Source: Setophaga petechia (taxonomy: Eukaryota; Chordata; Aves; Passeriformes; Parulidae). Taken from it: a stretch of DNA of 64,000 bases. Both the position numbers and the translations under genes were made by a program. The DNA lies in the NCBI GenBank assembly GCA_024362935.1, contig JANCRA010000040.1, positions 5,828,001-5,892,000 on the forward strand, read 5' to 3'. Under the pieces are notes generated by a model. The model made no database searches. It saw only the letters and a program-made list of their open reading frames with translations, and had not been told where the DNA came from. Numbering within the stretch: position 1 is the stretch's first letter; each line of letters begins with the position of its first letter. Shown here one piece after another: positions 13,864 to 26,268 of this stretch.

Positions 13864-16800
13864 CACCCTAGAATACCTCAGTTCCTTCTATAATACAATT
13901 TAATATTTCTAAGGCAATTCAAGAAAAGGATTAAAAAATATTAAGAAATAATGGCTTTAGGTGATTACAGTAGGGGGGAGTTTCAAACAAATTTGCAATC
14001 ACATGAGGCTCATGCCCAATAGCTGTCTAGGTCTTGCTCCAGACCATTTCTGCTCTAGATCTGTGAGCCTTAAAGCAAAAGGCAATTTTTAACGAGGTTC
14101 AAGGGAAACAATTCTCTGTGTGGATACCCAGACCAAGCCAACAAACCTCGGGCTTTGAACATGAAGTGTTGAGTGTAGAGATCAGCCTCCAGCTGTGCAC
14201 ACCTACCTCTTCCTGCAACCAGCACACAGGAGGAGGGACTTTTTCCAGAGACGTTAGGATACTTTTGACTCTTAGGCAACTTGAGGTCAGCAGTGGGAAG
14301 TGGGACACACACAACTCACTAACAGCTTCCTGGAGTCAGGTCTCCCCTGGAGCTCACACTCCAGGGAATGCTATAACTTTGTGAGGGAAGAGCAGATCTG
14401 GGACAGGCAGCAGCATACTGAACCCTACCTGTGCCTTCAAGACCCCCATCACTGCTCCCCTTCCAGCCTTCTGAGTCCCTCAGATCCCCAGAGGGGAGAG
14501 TAAAGGCAGAGGTGCCAAAACACAGAAGATAAGGGAAGAGGAGGAAGAAGGTGGAGGGAGACAGGGGAGACAGCCTTCAAAAGCAAAAGTTCCTAAATGA
14601 TGTAATTAGATGGTCAGACTTTATTATACAGATTTTTCTCCCCTGTCCCTATCTTATATTGGGACAGTTAAATATTTACACATATCCATATAGTTTTCAA
14701 CCTTATACTGTTAAAGACCATCCTTTTATCTTTTTGGTCTAATTTTCCAGAGCTAGTCAGAGTTCTAATCCCATTGAGCCCTTTCATCCTACACGGGGTG
14801 TTTACTTCCTATTGCCTTCACAAAGGCAAATGGATACAAGTGATGCAAGTCTAATTTATTTCTTCTCTAGAAAAATAATCCCCTTTTGTTTCTCTAAATA
14901 GTACTGAAATGTGCAGTTAACAGAAAAACCCAAGTATACAAAGATAGTGAAGAATGTTTCTGCTAAGCTCTCTGGTGCCTTATTTGTGCCTCATGTAGAG
15001 TGCTGACCTAAGTAAAAGCTTGATCTGCATCAAATGTAGTGAACTTCACTGACTTCCTTGAAGATTTATTAATGAGAGGCCAAAGAGTCAGGCTGCAAGC
15101 CTGCTTGGTTGCATGAGTAACTGTGAGAAATTCATCCAGTCATTCTGGCATGACGCACAGAAGATGGAGTTGATCAATAAATTCCAGATCACTTATTTTC
15201 TCTGGAAAATTATCAGAGTCTGGTATACAAATAAACAACTGCCGCACAGATCCAAACTCCAAATATAAGAAAAAGCAAGGGAATTAAGAGATTTGTGCAT
15301 ATCTTGTCCACCATGTTCCAAGAAAGGCCCCAGAAGTAGTCCTTTGTTGGAGAAGGTTACGAAGGGAAGGAAAAAAGGCAATGTAAATCTCCTTAATTTA
15401 ATCTCGTAGAAAATACCATGGTTTTGCATGCTTCATTAATGCTCCCTGGTTTACCAACTAGAAACACACTGTGAGTCCAACCTTCAGGGGTCAGCAGTGC
15501 TCAGGATATCTCTGAACTGCACTCTAGGCACTGTGGGGACAATGGAATAAGGGCTGACTATGCTCAGAATTAATCCTGCACTTTTAGGTTGTATGGCTTG
15601 GAATCTGAAGAGCAGCTAACTGAAAATCAGCCCTCATCTCAAAAATACCACCAATCACCAGGGCTGTTCTCTGAAATAAAGCTGTGTTTCATTCAGAGGG
15701 TGCACTTAGAGATTATTCTTGTAAATAATTTGCTAGATTGAAAATTCTCAGTTTACTCCCTAGTTTTGAAATTAGATAAACACAGTAGCCTTTTCTGAGC
15801 TTTCTAGAGCAGAGAGTCCTGTGGCTTATGAGTGATAACACTCATTTTTGGAAAGCCTAATACTATCAGACTATCTGTATATTCTCTGGAATAAAACTTG
15901 CTAAATGCAGCAGAGCTTCTGTGGCTGTGCTGAAATACAAACAATATAAAGAAAGGCTGCTGCTTCACTCTCATTTTTATGCCCAGTGGTCTTTCATAGA
16001 CTGTTCTGCCTGAATTTGAGTTTTAGTAGATTATCTTCAAATTAGAGCTCAGGATGTACTTACAATTTAATGCCTTACTCCACTAGAAGCCTAACAATTT
16101 AAATGCAAGGGAGCAAAATCTTTATAGCTTTGCTCTGTCTTGACAATGTGCTGTTTATGGACTCTTTTTAGCATACACAGGCATACATGCATGCAAAGCC
16201 AAGAGGTGGAAGTGAAATGACTCAAACAATGAATCTTTCCTGTTACAACGTTATTGCTATTCCAGGCTTTCTTATTCTTGTTAAAGGACAGTGGATTGAA
16301 CAAAAAGGGAATAAGAAGTGTGATGGATAGGAAAATATAATGATGACAGTATAATAAATTATTGCTTACCATTTCCTGAGTGTTTGCAAAATCTGCCTCT
16401 TTCGAGCTACACTGCACCAAAAGCATTATATTATTAATCAGGGCAATACAAAAGAATACATATTTCTATCAAAATCTACTTAAGTGTACTGATCATTCCT
16501 GCTCCCTAAAAGCAAAACCAAAACAAAAACAAAAAGAAAAAAGAGGAGATTTTCATCTCATTGAAACAGTACATGATACACTACTAATACTTCTGCATAT
16601 ACAGAGGTACGTTGATATCTGATTAAAAATACAGTCTGAGCCTTAGCACACTGTCTTGCATGCACCCTTTTATTGAATACGTGATAAACTACTCTTTATC
16701 TGAGAATCACAGCCATAACCCCTCAAGGTATTTTTATTTGACCTCGAATGAACATGAAAAAGGGGTTCACAGAGCAGCCATTTCTTTGCTATTTCTGCAG

Positions 16801-17082
16801 CATCTCTCAAGGCAGTGGCAGTGCAGCTTAAGTATAGAAAGTGTTAGTGCTTCTGAAACATGTAATTAGAGTAAATCTTGAACTGAACTTGACTTTATTT
16901 TATATTTAATGACACGATCTCAAAAATACTTTGATCTGCATTAATGCAGTTGCTGGAATAAAATTACTTTCAGTCATTTAGTGTTTTGATCCCACATTTA
17001 GCTACACTATCTAGTCTTCAAGAACTGATGGTCTTTTAAACTGCAAGCTGTCTCTTACCCCTGTTGCCCCTAGAAGACTTAC

Positions 17083-17263
17083 CACTAGAGAGTAACATAT
17101 CTTGAATCCAGGTTTAGCCACAAAGTAGTCATCAGATTTGAAGGTTATCTTTATGTGATTTGTCCTTGATGTTATTCTTGGAGGTACTTCCTTGTGTCCA
17201 CACCACCGTCCTCGAATAACTGTGCTGGTCTCTGACACATCTTCCACTTCCACAAAGTCATAC
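17083..17263 (-). CDS. PDGFD: PDGFD coding exon 3 (C-terminal half of CUB domain)
   Basis: Third coding exon of PDGFD. The acceptor is strong (CTCTTTTTCAG, ending at 17264) and the donor is GTAAGT at 17082-17077. The exon is 181 nt: the first G completes the Arg codon begun in exon 2, and 60 full codons follow, so the next intron is phase 0. The product corresponds to human residues 111-170 with no gaps and about 6 substitutions, noticeably more conserved than exon 2. Recognisable segments are YDFVEVEDVSETSTVIRGRW, CGHKEVPPRI and FKSDDYFVAKPGFK. Cys in GRWCG (human C131) is the expected disulfide partner of the Cys at the end of exon 2. The exon ends with KICYSLV where human has KIYYSLL, which introduces an extra Cys at human position 166 by a single-base difference (TGT versus TAT). 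The hinge and cystine-knot growth-factor domain follow in later exons not present here. Confidence 0.97.
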
Positions 17264-20200
17264 CTGAAAAAGAGTATGAAGAATTAGTTTCTGCTGAGTC
17301 TGGTTACAGAAGGTGCTTGCAAATTGACAGGAGCACAGCTGGAGACACAAAGACATCTGTTCCCTGTTCTCCACTCCAAAACATCTGACTAAATATTACA
17401 AATGGTGGACAAGTCTGTGTGCCACTAAATACATTAAGCTGCAAGCTACTGCCTGAGTGCTCAAATGACTGATCTCTGTGCTCCTGGAACATGACAGTAT
17501 TTGCTACCACGTTAAAACAGCAATAAGAGGCACTTGCATGTGCTTAGTATACAGTAAGCATACGCATTGCGATTCATGTGGTGGGTAAATAATTTAGAGA
17601 CCTGATAAAATATTATTTAAGGCAAGCTGCCCAACGTGAGCAGCTGCAAGCACTTGTGCACTTTGTGGTGGTCACCCAACTCCCTGCAGTAGCAGAAGCA
17701 GCCACAGGCGCCAGCTCTGTTGGTCAGAGGGCTAGAGAGGGGCAGCCACTGTGCCAGGAGCAAAGGGAGGTGCGGGAGGGACACAGGGCAGCGCATGATA
17801 CTGAAAAGTGCTTTTTTAGAACCTTCCTTGTAGGTGGCACATTGCTCCTGTAGCTGGTTTGGAAAGATTTATGTCTAGCTTTCAAGCAGGAAAGCATGCT
17901 GCTGCTCTGTGTGCTGCAGTGGGGAGTTTATGTGCATGCTGTCACCAGGGAAAATGCAACAGCACATCTTGTTCTGTGAAAAGTCACATACTGGCCAGGC
18001 ACTCCTGCCACAGCAGTGGTTCCTGAGCCCAAAGAGGGCACTGCCAGGAGCAGAAGGCACCAAACCCCAGGGATGAAGGGACACAGTGGCAGCACTCACT
18101 GCTCCAGTCTGTGCATTTGCCTGCTTGGGTATAAATGACCATATAAATAAATACATAAATGAGTACAGTTATTCAGCTGGAGAATAAAGAGGACAGAGAA
18201 TGAAGTTCTGCTTTTACTAAATCTATGACAAAATATCTCTGAATATCTTTGGAGGCAGAATTAGGCCCCACACATTGCTGCCAGTGTGGCAGAGGTGATG
18301 ACAAGAGGGGCAGCTTGAGTGCCATACTCACAGTACAGTTAAGCCTTAAAACCTTGGAGGTCTTTACCAGGAATGTTTTCTATTATCAAAGCATCTGCTC
18401 CTTCCAAAGAAGGAGTTCAGGACTGTTGAGTGATTCTTGCTAGCAATGCACTGCTTCCCACCGCCAAGTCTGTGAGCCAAGCACCCTCCTCCCTGCCCAA
18501 TTGTGGGAGCTGAATAGCTCTGTAAATAACAGACCTGCTTTTCTTTTTCTGCAGAGAGCCCATGAGATAAAAACCACAAGTACTATGTGGTTTGAGAATA
18601 TCAGCTCTGCTGCTTTTATATTCACCAATGCCAAATTACACAGAACAGAAAATAACAGATCCACCATGACCACTTAAATCTGCCCAAACTCTGCTGAAAT
18701 ATTCTTTTTTTGAAGCACACCAAAATTTAGTTCCAGGTAGAGGTAAACTTGTCTCAATCTCCCTCCATCACTCCAAGCTCCCACTCTCTGGTGGCGATGG
18801 ATGTGGTATCCAGCAGAGCTCCCAAGGATCCACTCTGGCCCCCTGGGAAACACGGAATTGTGAATGCCTATTCCAACACAAGGGGTTGTGGTGCTCAGCA
18901 GGAGATAACCTTGTAAGCTTTGGTGAAAGCTGTCCTGACTGGCCTTCCCACTTTTGGAGGCCAGAAGCCAGCTTAAGCAGAAAAAACAGGGAAAATCCAC
19001 GGACTTTCAAGGATTATATCTGCTTTCCACAGCAGAGGCTTTGCTGCAACGATCATAGAAGTAGGTGTATTCTCAGCTGCTTCTGTGCATCCAAGGAGCC
19101 TCAGAGGCTGGGTAATTTAATTGCTTTTCAGAATCATTTCTTATCAAGTGCCTGTGGAAATGCTAACAGCACTTTTTGAACGTTCTGTAAGACCTTGAAT
19201 ATTTCCTCTCCTTCTTCAGAAGCTCTGAAGAAATATAGCTCTGCTAAAATACACATTTTCATTCCTCAGCCTGAATGAATTTCAATCAGGTCAGTCTTAA
19301 TAGTATGCAAATTACAATAATTAGCATTAATAAAAAATTGAAAGAAAACACTAGGAAGTTTCTGGAGAAGAAAGCTTAAGGTCAAAAGCAAATACAAAAG
19401 CAAGGTAAGGTGCAGAGGTCCTGAATTACTTGTCCAGTATGCCTTCAAGCACATGCTTAGCTCTCAGCATTCATTTCAATTAAACAGCCCTGGCTTTCTC
19501 TCTAAAGCAGCACTGCAGGGATTGTCAGGGACTGAAGCTGCAGAAGGGATCTAGTTTTGAAAAATATATTGAGCATTACCAAAACATCCAACAGCATACA
19601 GTATTTAAGAGACTTCAAGCCATCATAATCTGTCTGACCAAAAAATTCCTCACTCTGGAAGTAATACTACCCAAACAAAGGTCTTCCAGAAACTCTAGGG
19701 AAAGTTTTACTGCAGAAAAGGATGTGATATTTCTCCAGCACTACGGATGATGGAAGGTCTTTGCTTTTCTCTGCATTCTAAATTAGCTGCTCTGGAAAAA
19801 GCAAGCAGACTGTCTTCCAAGATGCTCTCCAAGCACATAATGCCAGTAACAGCTTGACTTTCACTCACTGTGCCACCACCTTCAATGGCTTTTGACAGAC
19901 AATACTTCATCTTTTTTTCCACAGTAAATTATCCCTCTGTTTCAAAGTTGCAATGCTTTAAGGTCAGCCACAGTTTATCCACTATGTAAATATTAACAGG
20001 CCGCTTCTGTGTGCATTAGGCTCTGAATCTGGGAAAGCGTTTGGGGTACTGGGAGGTTACTGTTATTACTGACTCTGCTGCTGATCTTGGACCAACATCA
20101 CCAGAGCAGACCTGCCAAGGAGCAGGGAAGGAGAGCCAATTTTAGGCTGCATTCTTTTATTGCTACATGGAAAACAAACCTGCGGGAACGGTTCCCTCTA

Positions 20201-21233
20201 TCAGTAATGCAGAAAATTTAACAAAGAAAAATAAGGAAAAATATCCATCCTGTAAAATGCCTGCAGAGATGCCAAGCCCTACAAACACAAATTAATTGAC
20301 AAAGATAAGAAGAGGCTGGGTGTGCAGAAACACTAACATCCAAGTTCTTTGCATAGATAAGGTGTAAGTAACAACATGATCAGGCAGAGTTAGAGGCTGA
20401 GACTTGAGCATTTCAAGTAAGCAGCATCACAGCAATTTCCCTTTTGGAGGGCATGGGAATCCTGAGCCTGTTTTCTCCCACAGAAAAGAGAGCTGAATAA
20501 AAGAAATATAAACACATGGATTTATACTGCTTTAGTGAATGTTGGCAAGATTCGCCTCTGTACTTTACTAATGCAAAACAGTTTATCCACCTAGGTTAAT
20601 CAGCCAGATCAGCTGAGCTTAAGATCACTTCTGCTTAAAAGGGGAACCTAAGCAACTGGGATATGGTAGGGCAGGCTTTAACAGATGTACAGATACATCA
20701 GCATGCATCAGTACTCTGATATTTGTGGACCTACATTTGAAATTTTTAAAAGGAATTGTACCAGTGAAGAGTAAAAATAAAGATAAGCAAGTAATTTGAA
20801 CATAATTCCATTTTTCAATACATTTTTATCTGTCCCTGACACCCCAATATAAATGCTTACCTACTCACTCAAACCTTCTAGAGCCCTCCATTTACTGAAA
20901 AAGATGTTTCTTGCCTGGCTGAAATGCGACAGAGGTGATAGAGAACAAAATCCTATGTTGTTAGATAGCTGGATTTGAGCATACAAGTACTTTGTGCTTA
21001 AAACGTTATAGAAGGACTAAAACCTGACAAAACTGCTTTGGGTCCAGGACAGCTCAGTTTGTTTACGAACTCAAAGTCCAATCTCAGCTGGGAGGGCCCC
21101 TTAAAGGTCTGCCCTCCTTGCAAGAACATCCTAGACCCGTCCAGAGATGCCCTGATTTTGCTTCGCAGTTTTATGCCAGCGAGCTCAAAGGTGTTCTTAA
21201 GAAGCCCTTTGCAAACTTTCACTTGGCACCCAC
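17264..21233 (-). other. PDGFD: PDGFD intron 2
   Basis: Complete 3,970-bp phase-2 intron between the two CUB exons, with GTGGGT at the donor and a pyrimidine-rich CTCTTTTTCAG acceptor. I recognise no transposon, RNA gene or other exon in it. Relatively GC-rich patches at about 17640-17830, 18000-18100 and 18690-19180 contain overlapping short frames on both strands (up to 108 codons) with no recognisable protein similarity. The small size contrasts with the neighbouring introns, each of which runs off the window. Confidence 0.9.
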
Positions 21234-21438
21234 CTGCAGATCTCATTTTCGGGTTCCTCCAGCCCAAACTGATTATCAAAAGCCAGCTGGATCCTGGTGC
21301 TCTCTGGGGAGTGGAGGCGCCACGTCAGCAGGAGGTTCCTGGGGTAGCTGCTGGGGAAGCGAGGACTGTGGATGCAGCCGTTCCCTGCCACGCTGATGGT
21401 CTCCTCCTTTCGGTACAAGTCTGTGAGGTGATTGCTCT
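21234..21438 (-). CDS. PDGFD: PDGFD coding exon 2 (N-terminal half of CUB domain)
   Basis: Second coding exon of platelet-derived growth factor D, a secreted ligand made as a latent dimer. Its CUB domain must be removed by proteolysis before the growth-factor domain can activate PDGF receptor beta. The 205-nt exon is flanked by CAG at 21441-21439 and GTGGGT at 21233-21228 (minus strand). It starts in phase 1 (AG completes a Glu codon) and ends in phase 2 (AG of an Arg codon). Its 69 residues match human residues 42-110 without gaps, with about 13 substitutions by my count against a remembered sequence. Diagnostic stretches are SPRFPSSYPRNLLLTWRLHS and FDNQFGLEEPENEICR. The Cys near the end is the conserved CUB cysteine (human C109). 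Odd points: Cys at the human Tyr63 position, and a second in-frame acceptor 18 nt inside the exon. PDGFC is the closest paralog, but LLLTWRLHS and DNQFGLEE fit PDGFD better. Confidence 0.97.
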
Positions 21439-21470
21439 CTGTTAGTAGTCACAACTTGTAGAAATTAGTA
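21421..21470 (-). promoter_or_regulatory. PDGFD: Tandem 3' splice site and branch-point-like motifs of PDGFD exon 2
   Basis: Two AG acceptors lie 18 nt apart: the proximal one ends at 21439 and the distal one at 21421. Using the distal site keeps the frame (G from exon 1 plus AC gives Asp) and drops the six residues ESNHLT. The polypyrimidine tract is weak. Two near-perfect branch-point motifs are visible on the minus strand: TACTAAT (21470-21464), with its candidate branch A about 26 nt before the proximal AG, and TACTAAC (21447-21441), with its A about 21 nt before the distal AG. That human PDGF-D has an isoform lacking residues 42-47 is known; that both sites are used in this species is inferred. 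Confidence 0.7.
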
Positions 21471-24400
21471 TGTTGTTCCAGTTACAGGAAGGCAAAAAAC
21501 ACAACAGTTTATAACACAGCACAATTATTATTAGCATTTCAAGTCTGTAAAATGTTTGGTCTAGGGGCAGTTATTATTAAATGGGAAATACACTGTATTT
21601 TCTCTTAATTCAATCCCAGATTAAACAGTAAGAACAAGAGAGCTCAAGTATATAGACTCTTTATTTTACAAGAAATGTACAATTACTTTTTTACATTTAT
21701 ATTGATTATATAAGTTCATTCTCACCACTTTGGTTTGAAAACAGAATTAAACTTTAATAAAAGCTTGAGAACAATGAAGTAAGAAAGACTGAAATGAAAA
21801 ATGTAAATAGTCCTGCTTCCCTAATTTTCTATTGCTCTGGGGAGTAATGCCCTCTGAACAAAAGCAGCAATGAAGCACTGCAGAAAAGTGAATATGGGTG
21901 AATTTAAATTTCTTTATTGTGCTTAAGTATTTCCACCCAGAAACATGTGTAAGGTCATGTTTTGATTTTATTTATATGGTTTGAACCATTTTATGCCTAT
22001 GGTCTGCTTACTCAAACAGCTACTCCATGCTTATACCAATGTAAATGAGGCCAGATTGTATCCCATCAACCATCTTACTCAGTAACTTCAAGACAAATAG
22101 CCAAGTCTTCACTTAATTAAAATTCCACAATTTTTGCCTGAGCAAATATTCAATTGTTCCTAAAGTTTACTTTTACTGAGGTAAAACCTCTGCTGCTGTA
22201 AATCCATGGCTCCAAGGATCACAGGAACTGTGTCAAGACCCAGATCTCTAAAAGAAAAAATGTCTTCTCAGTTGCACCATGCACTTCCACTGCCCAGCTG
22301 TTTCTGATACTGGAATTTGGGTCAATTTGCATCAAAGAAATGCAAACAACCATTCTTCTGTTCATTGACAACTTTAGCATGGGGAAATTTTGAGGATCAC
22401 AAGACTCCAAGGCAACATTCAGATGACAGCAGGTTTCAGTTCCCAGTCAGAACATGCACCCCTGAGCCTCCACATGTGGGACAGCTACCTGTGTTCCTTC
22501 CCCACATGGTGTATGGGGATCTACATGAATCTGGACACTTGTGTTCATGTAAACACCCAGACTCTGATGTCTTTATCTTAAACTGAACATCACTCCACTC
22601 TGCTGAATGCCACACCAACCTCCAGTTCCACTGCAAGCAATAGAAATAGAAAACTGGTTCCTTCTCCTGAATCTGAGGAAGAACAAATGGGGGAAAACAT
22701 CTCCACCAGGCCACTCTGTGAACGCTGGAAATACAAAACCAAAGCAACCAGCCACAGCTATCTGTCACACACACTAATCTAAGTCTTCACTTTTAAACTA
22801 AAATCTAATGGGTGACTGAATTTTTCTAAGATCTTTATATGAAATAAATATACTTGTTTTATAAATGCTCATTGAAACCAGGAATCCAGGCAAATGGTAC
22901 AAACTTCTTGATTAGTACATCTATTTTTCAGGTTGCTTTTCACTGTTTCCTGGTTGTAAATACCTCCCTGCATGCAGCTGTAAACAAAGCACGGTTGTCT
23001 AACCATTCATTGTACTCTTCTGACAGCCCAGTAATTCTAGCTTCCAAACAACCTGAAACTCAGAAGAAAAAAGTCTGTGCTTCTTATAAAACTATCTCCA
23101 CAGACCTAACTGTGACATCTTTCTAAGATGCCTTCACACCCTAAGCCACCCTTTCTAAGCAAACACAGCCCTAGGTCAAAAAGTGCAGAACTAGTCAGTT
23201 TTGTTCTGTTCTGTTTTAACCAAACAATTTGTTTTGGAAAAGTGCCAATTTGGTGAAAATAAAGACCCCCCACCTATTAGTTTTGTTGAGATTTTCATCA
23301 GGGACATCTATGCAGAAGTCTGTTTCTTATTTGCTTTTATTCTAAAAAAAGGACAAAAAAGACATCTGTGGGGTTTTTTTCCCCTGATCTGGAATGAAAC
23401 AAAATGTCCAGCCAACACTACTGAGCTATTACTGAAATCCTGAGGACCTTTGAACTCTGAAAACACCCAGCACACTAAGAGGACACTATTTCACAGGGCT
23501 TTATCCAAAACGTCCAAGAAAAGGGATAAAAATAAACCAGATTTGATGATTACAAACCTAGTGAAAAACAACCATTCCCTAAGTCGGAACAAAAGTTACT
23601 GCAGTAAAACATGGCAAAACTCATCCTGTGCCCAAGAGTCCATTACTGTTCTTTCTTGAACAGCAAACTATTGTCATTTTCCCTCTGTCACCATGCACTT
23701 CACTGTGTGGTTCAATCTGGTTCATGATTCTGAGGGAAAGGTCCCCTTTTCCTGTGCAGTCCTAGCGCAGACTTTACTTTCGTGTCGTCAGCTGCTGAAA
23801 TTAAGAGTTCTGGGGACAGTATCTCTGAAATGTGCTCATACATATAACCCCCAAACAAAACATCTGTGCACACAGCACACCAACTGAGAATGAGTACTAT
23901 TTTCTCGCTTGTACATCAAGAAGAGGGTCTGTCACAGCTTTTCATTTAAATTAAACTCTGAATTGTGCAGACTACAGTGCTCTGCCTGCAAGGCACTCAC
24001 ACCTGACCAAGACCAGTACTGAAAAGTCACAGTTGGCACAGCTCTGCAGCATCCAAGTTGTACAGGTACAGGAAGCAATAGAGCTGCACATGTTATGAAG
24101 CTTATAAATCAAAGCACAGTGACTTGTTATTTCCACCACGGTAAACGCGTCAATTATAAAGTCATTGTAGAGGAAAGGCCGGAGAGAAGCATGGGGAGAA
24201 AATTCTCACTATAGTAAAATAAGGGATATTCAAACATTCCACTCTGAGGAAAAGCTCTTTCCGTAATGGAATAAAGTATGTTTGATAAGAATGGCCATAA
24301 ATACTGTTTCTGTAGCCCACACGGGATGAAATCTAAAGCTATTCAGAGCCCTCATGTGATGCTGGAGCAGACTCTTCAGGAGCTCTGAAACATCCTGATT

Positions 24401-26246
24401 CCCTCTCACCCTCCTCACCATGCACTAAATTACAATCTGAAGTGGTGTAGCCAGCACTGTAATCAAACACCACAATTTTCTAAGGTGATTTTCATTAGGA
24501 TTTCACAGATAGAAAACAGTCAACACAGAGTTGCTCCCAGGAGGTTGGCTCCTCATGAATCATCAAGCATCTGGGAAACAGCATAAGGAGATGTGAGCAA
24601 CTCTCGTACCTTTTGTACCAACAAAGCTATGAGACTAAAATAAGACCTTTCCAAGCAGACAAGCATTGTCCTCACCAGATACACTGGGGGAGCTCATGGA
24701 AATCACACATTCACCAAGGGAAAAGTTAGGATAAAAAACCACTTAATAAAAGGCAAAGGCGAAGGAAAAGACAGTGCGTATTTCAAGGCACTGAACTGTC
24801 CCATGTTGTAACACAACACAATGCAGCACTACACCATGTCCTGGATGTCACATTCTAACTGTATTCCATAATGCGTTATGGGAGTAAATAAAACACAACA
24901 GCGCATAATGCACTGCCTGTCACATTTACTAAAAAGCACATAAAATCATTTCACAATGAATAAAAGCAGGTGCTAAGTCATAAGGCAAAAAGGCCATTTA
25001 GGCCATAAACAGAAGGAGGATATTCTAGATGGCAGAAGCCACAAACACATCCTTGCACTGGGGGAGAAAAACTATCTCATAAGGAAGATGAATGGGAAGA
25101 ATCTGGAAGACATCCTTTTTGGTGAGGCAATTCCCTGTAGAGAGTCTGAGCTGATTGTGAAGCAGCTTGCTCTATATTTTATTAATCTGAACTAATCTCT
25201 CCTTTTTTTTCCCCTCTTAATTCTTTCGCAACCACTAATTTTAAACATAATGGCATACATGATAGTTCAGCTGTCCAAATTAGAGGAGCTTCCTTTTAAA
25301 TGCTCAAGGCAACTTCATTTTCCAAAATGTTTGCCTTCCTCCCCTGCAAGGAGTGCAGCTGAGTGTCAGAGAGGGAACTGGGATGTACAGTTCAATATTC
25401 AGGAAAATGTGCTTGTCTCAAGACAGGCCTCACTCACCATGCATGCCCAGTGCATCCAATGTTTCCCTTTCCCAGTGAGGCCATGCTGCAAGAGCAGCAA
25501 AAATCAGAAAGATGAATTTCATCCTGTGTTTTCTCTGGATGCCTGCACTTCCTTGTGAGCTTTAGCAACATATCAACATTCTCCTCTTAAAGCTACTCCT
25601 CCTAGTCATGACATGCCTATTACTATAGACAGAAGTCTGCTTTTATCATCATCATCATTCAACAGGCAATGAAGTCCTTCATTAAAACAATGGTAATAAT
25701 AATTTAAAAAATCCCAACCAACCTAAAAGGCAATTTCTAAACTGATAATAGCTAATCTGACATCTGTTCTGTAATATATCCAGCAAGGAGAGTCTGTAAG
25801 TGTCAATTCCTTTAGAAAGAAGAAGAATTGAGAAAACGACCTTGTCTAAGGACCTAACCAACAATATGGAATACTTAGCTCCACCCTTCTAAGGTTTCTG
25901 AATTTCAACACTTCCCACATTTCCTAAGGTGTTGTTTTGTTTCTAAGTTTGCTTCTGTCTTTCTTCCCCTTGGGAAAGTTGGCCAACCAACTTTGATACA
26001 GCAGTAAAGGCTGAAAAAATACCATATTCTGAATGTATTATGACAAGAAATACACCCTCTGAAATGCCATGGAGCGCAACCTCATGAGCTCATCCCTCTG
26101 GTACAGCTGAGGAGAGAGTTTCTGAGAACCATGGTGAAGTTCATTTTATTACTTATGAAAGTATTTGTTATTTCAGGAAAGGACCTTGGGATTTTGCACG
26201 TGGGGGTTTTCCAGATGTAACTCTCCTCCCCCACTGCTGTGGTCTT

Positions 26247-26268
26247 AAAAAAAAAATAAAATAAAATA
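26247..26268. repeat. A-rich (TAAAA)n tract
   Basis: Ten A followed by TAAAA-type pentamers on the plus strand. Confidence 0.85.

Larger units (their letters stand above)
9150..17082 (-). other. PDGFD: PDGFD intron 3, proximal part between exon 3 and the LTR
   Basis: Intron sequence immediately following exon 3, beginning with the GTAAGT donor at 17082. Contents: a pyrimidine-rich block at about 10080-10920, 13 A at 11882-11894, and an A/C-rich low-complexity stretch at 13792-13863. A more GC-rich patch lies at 14097-14560. Another A-rich stretch, at 16510-16545, is built of short AAAAC units. No coding exon, RNA gene or recognisable transposon was found apart from the adjoining LTR. Confidence 0.75.

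Noticed and set aside
21038..21445. 135-codon plus-strand frame overlapping exon 2
   Set aside because: It is the antisense shadow of the conserved PDGFD exon on the minus strand.
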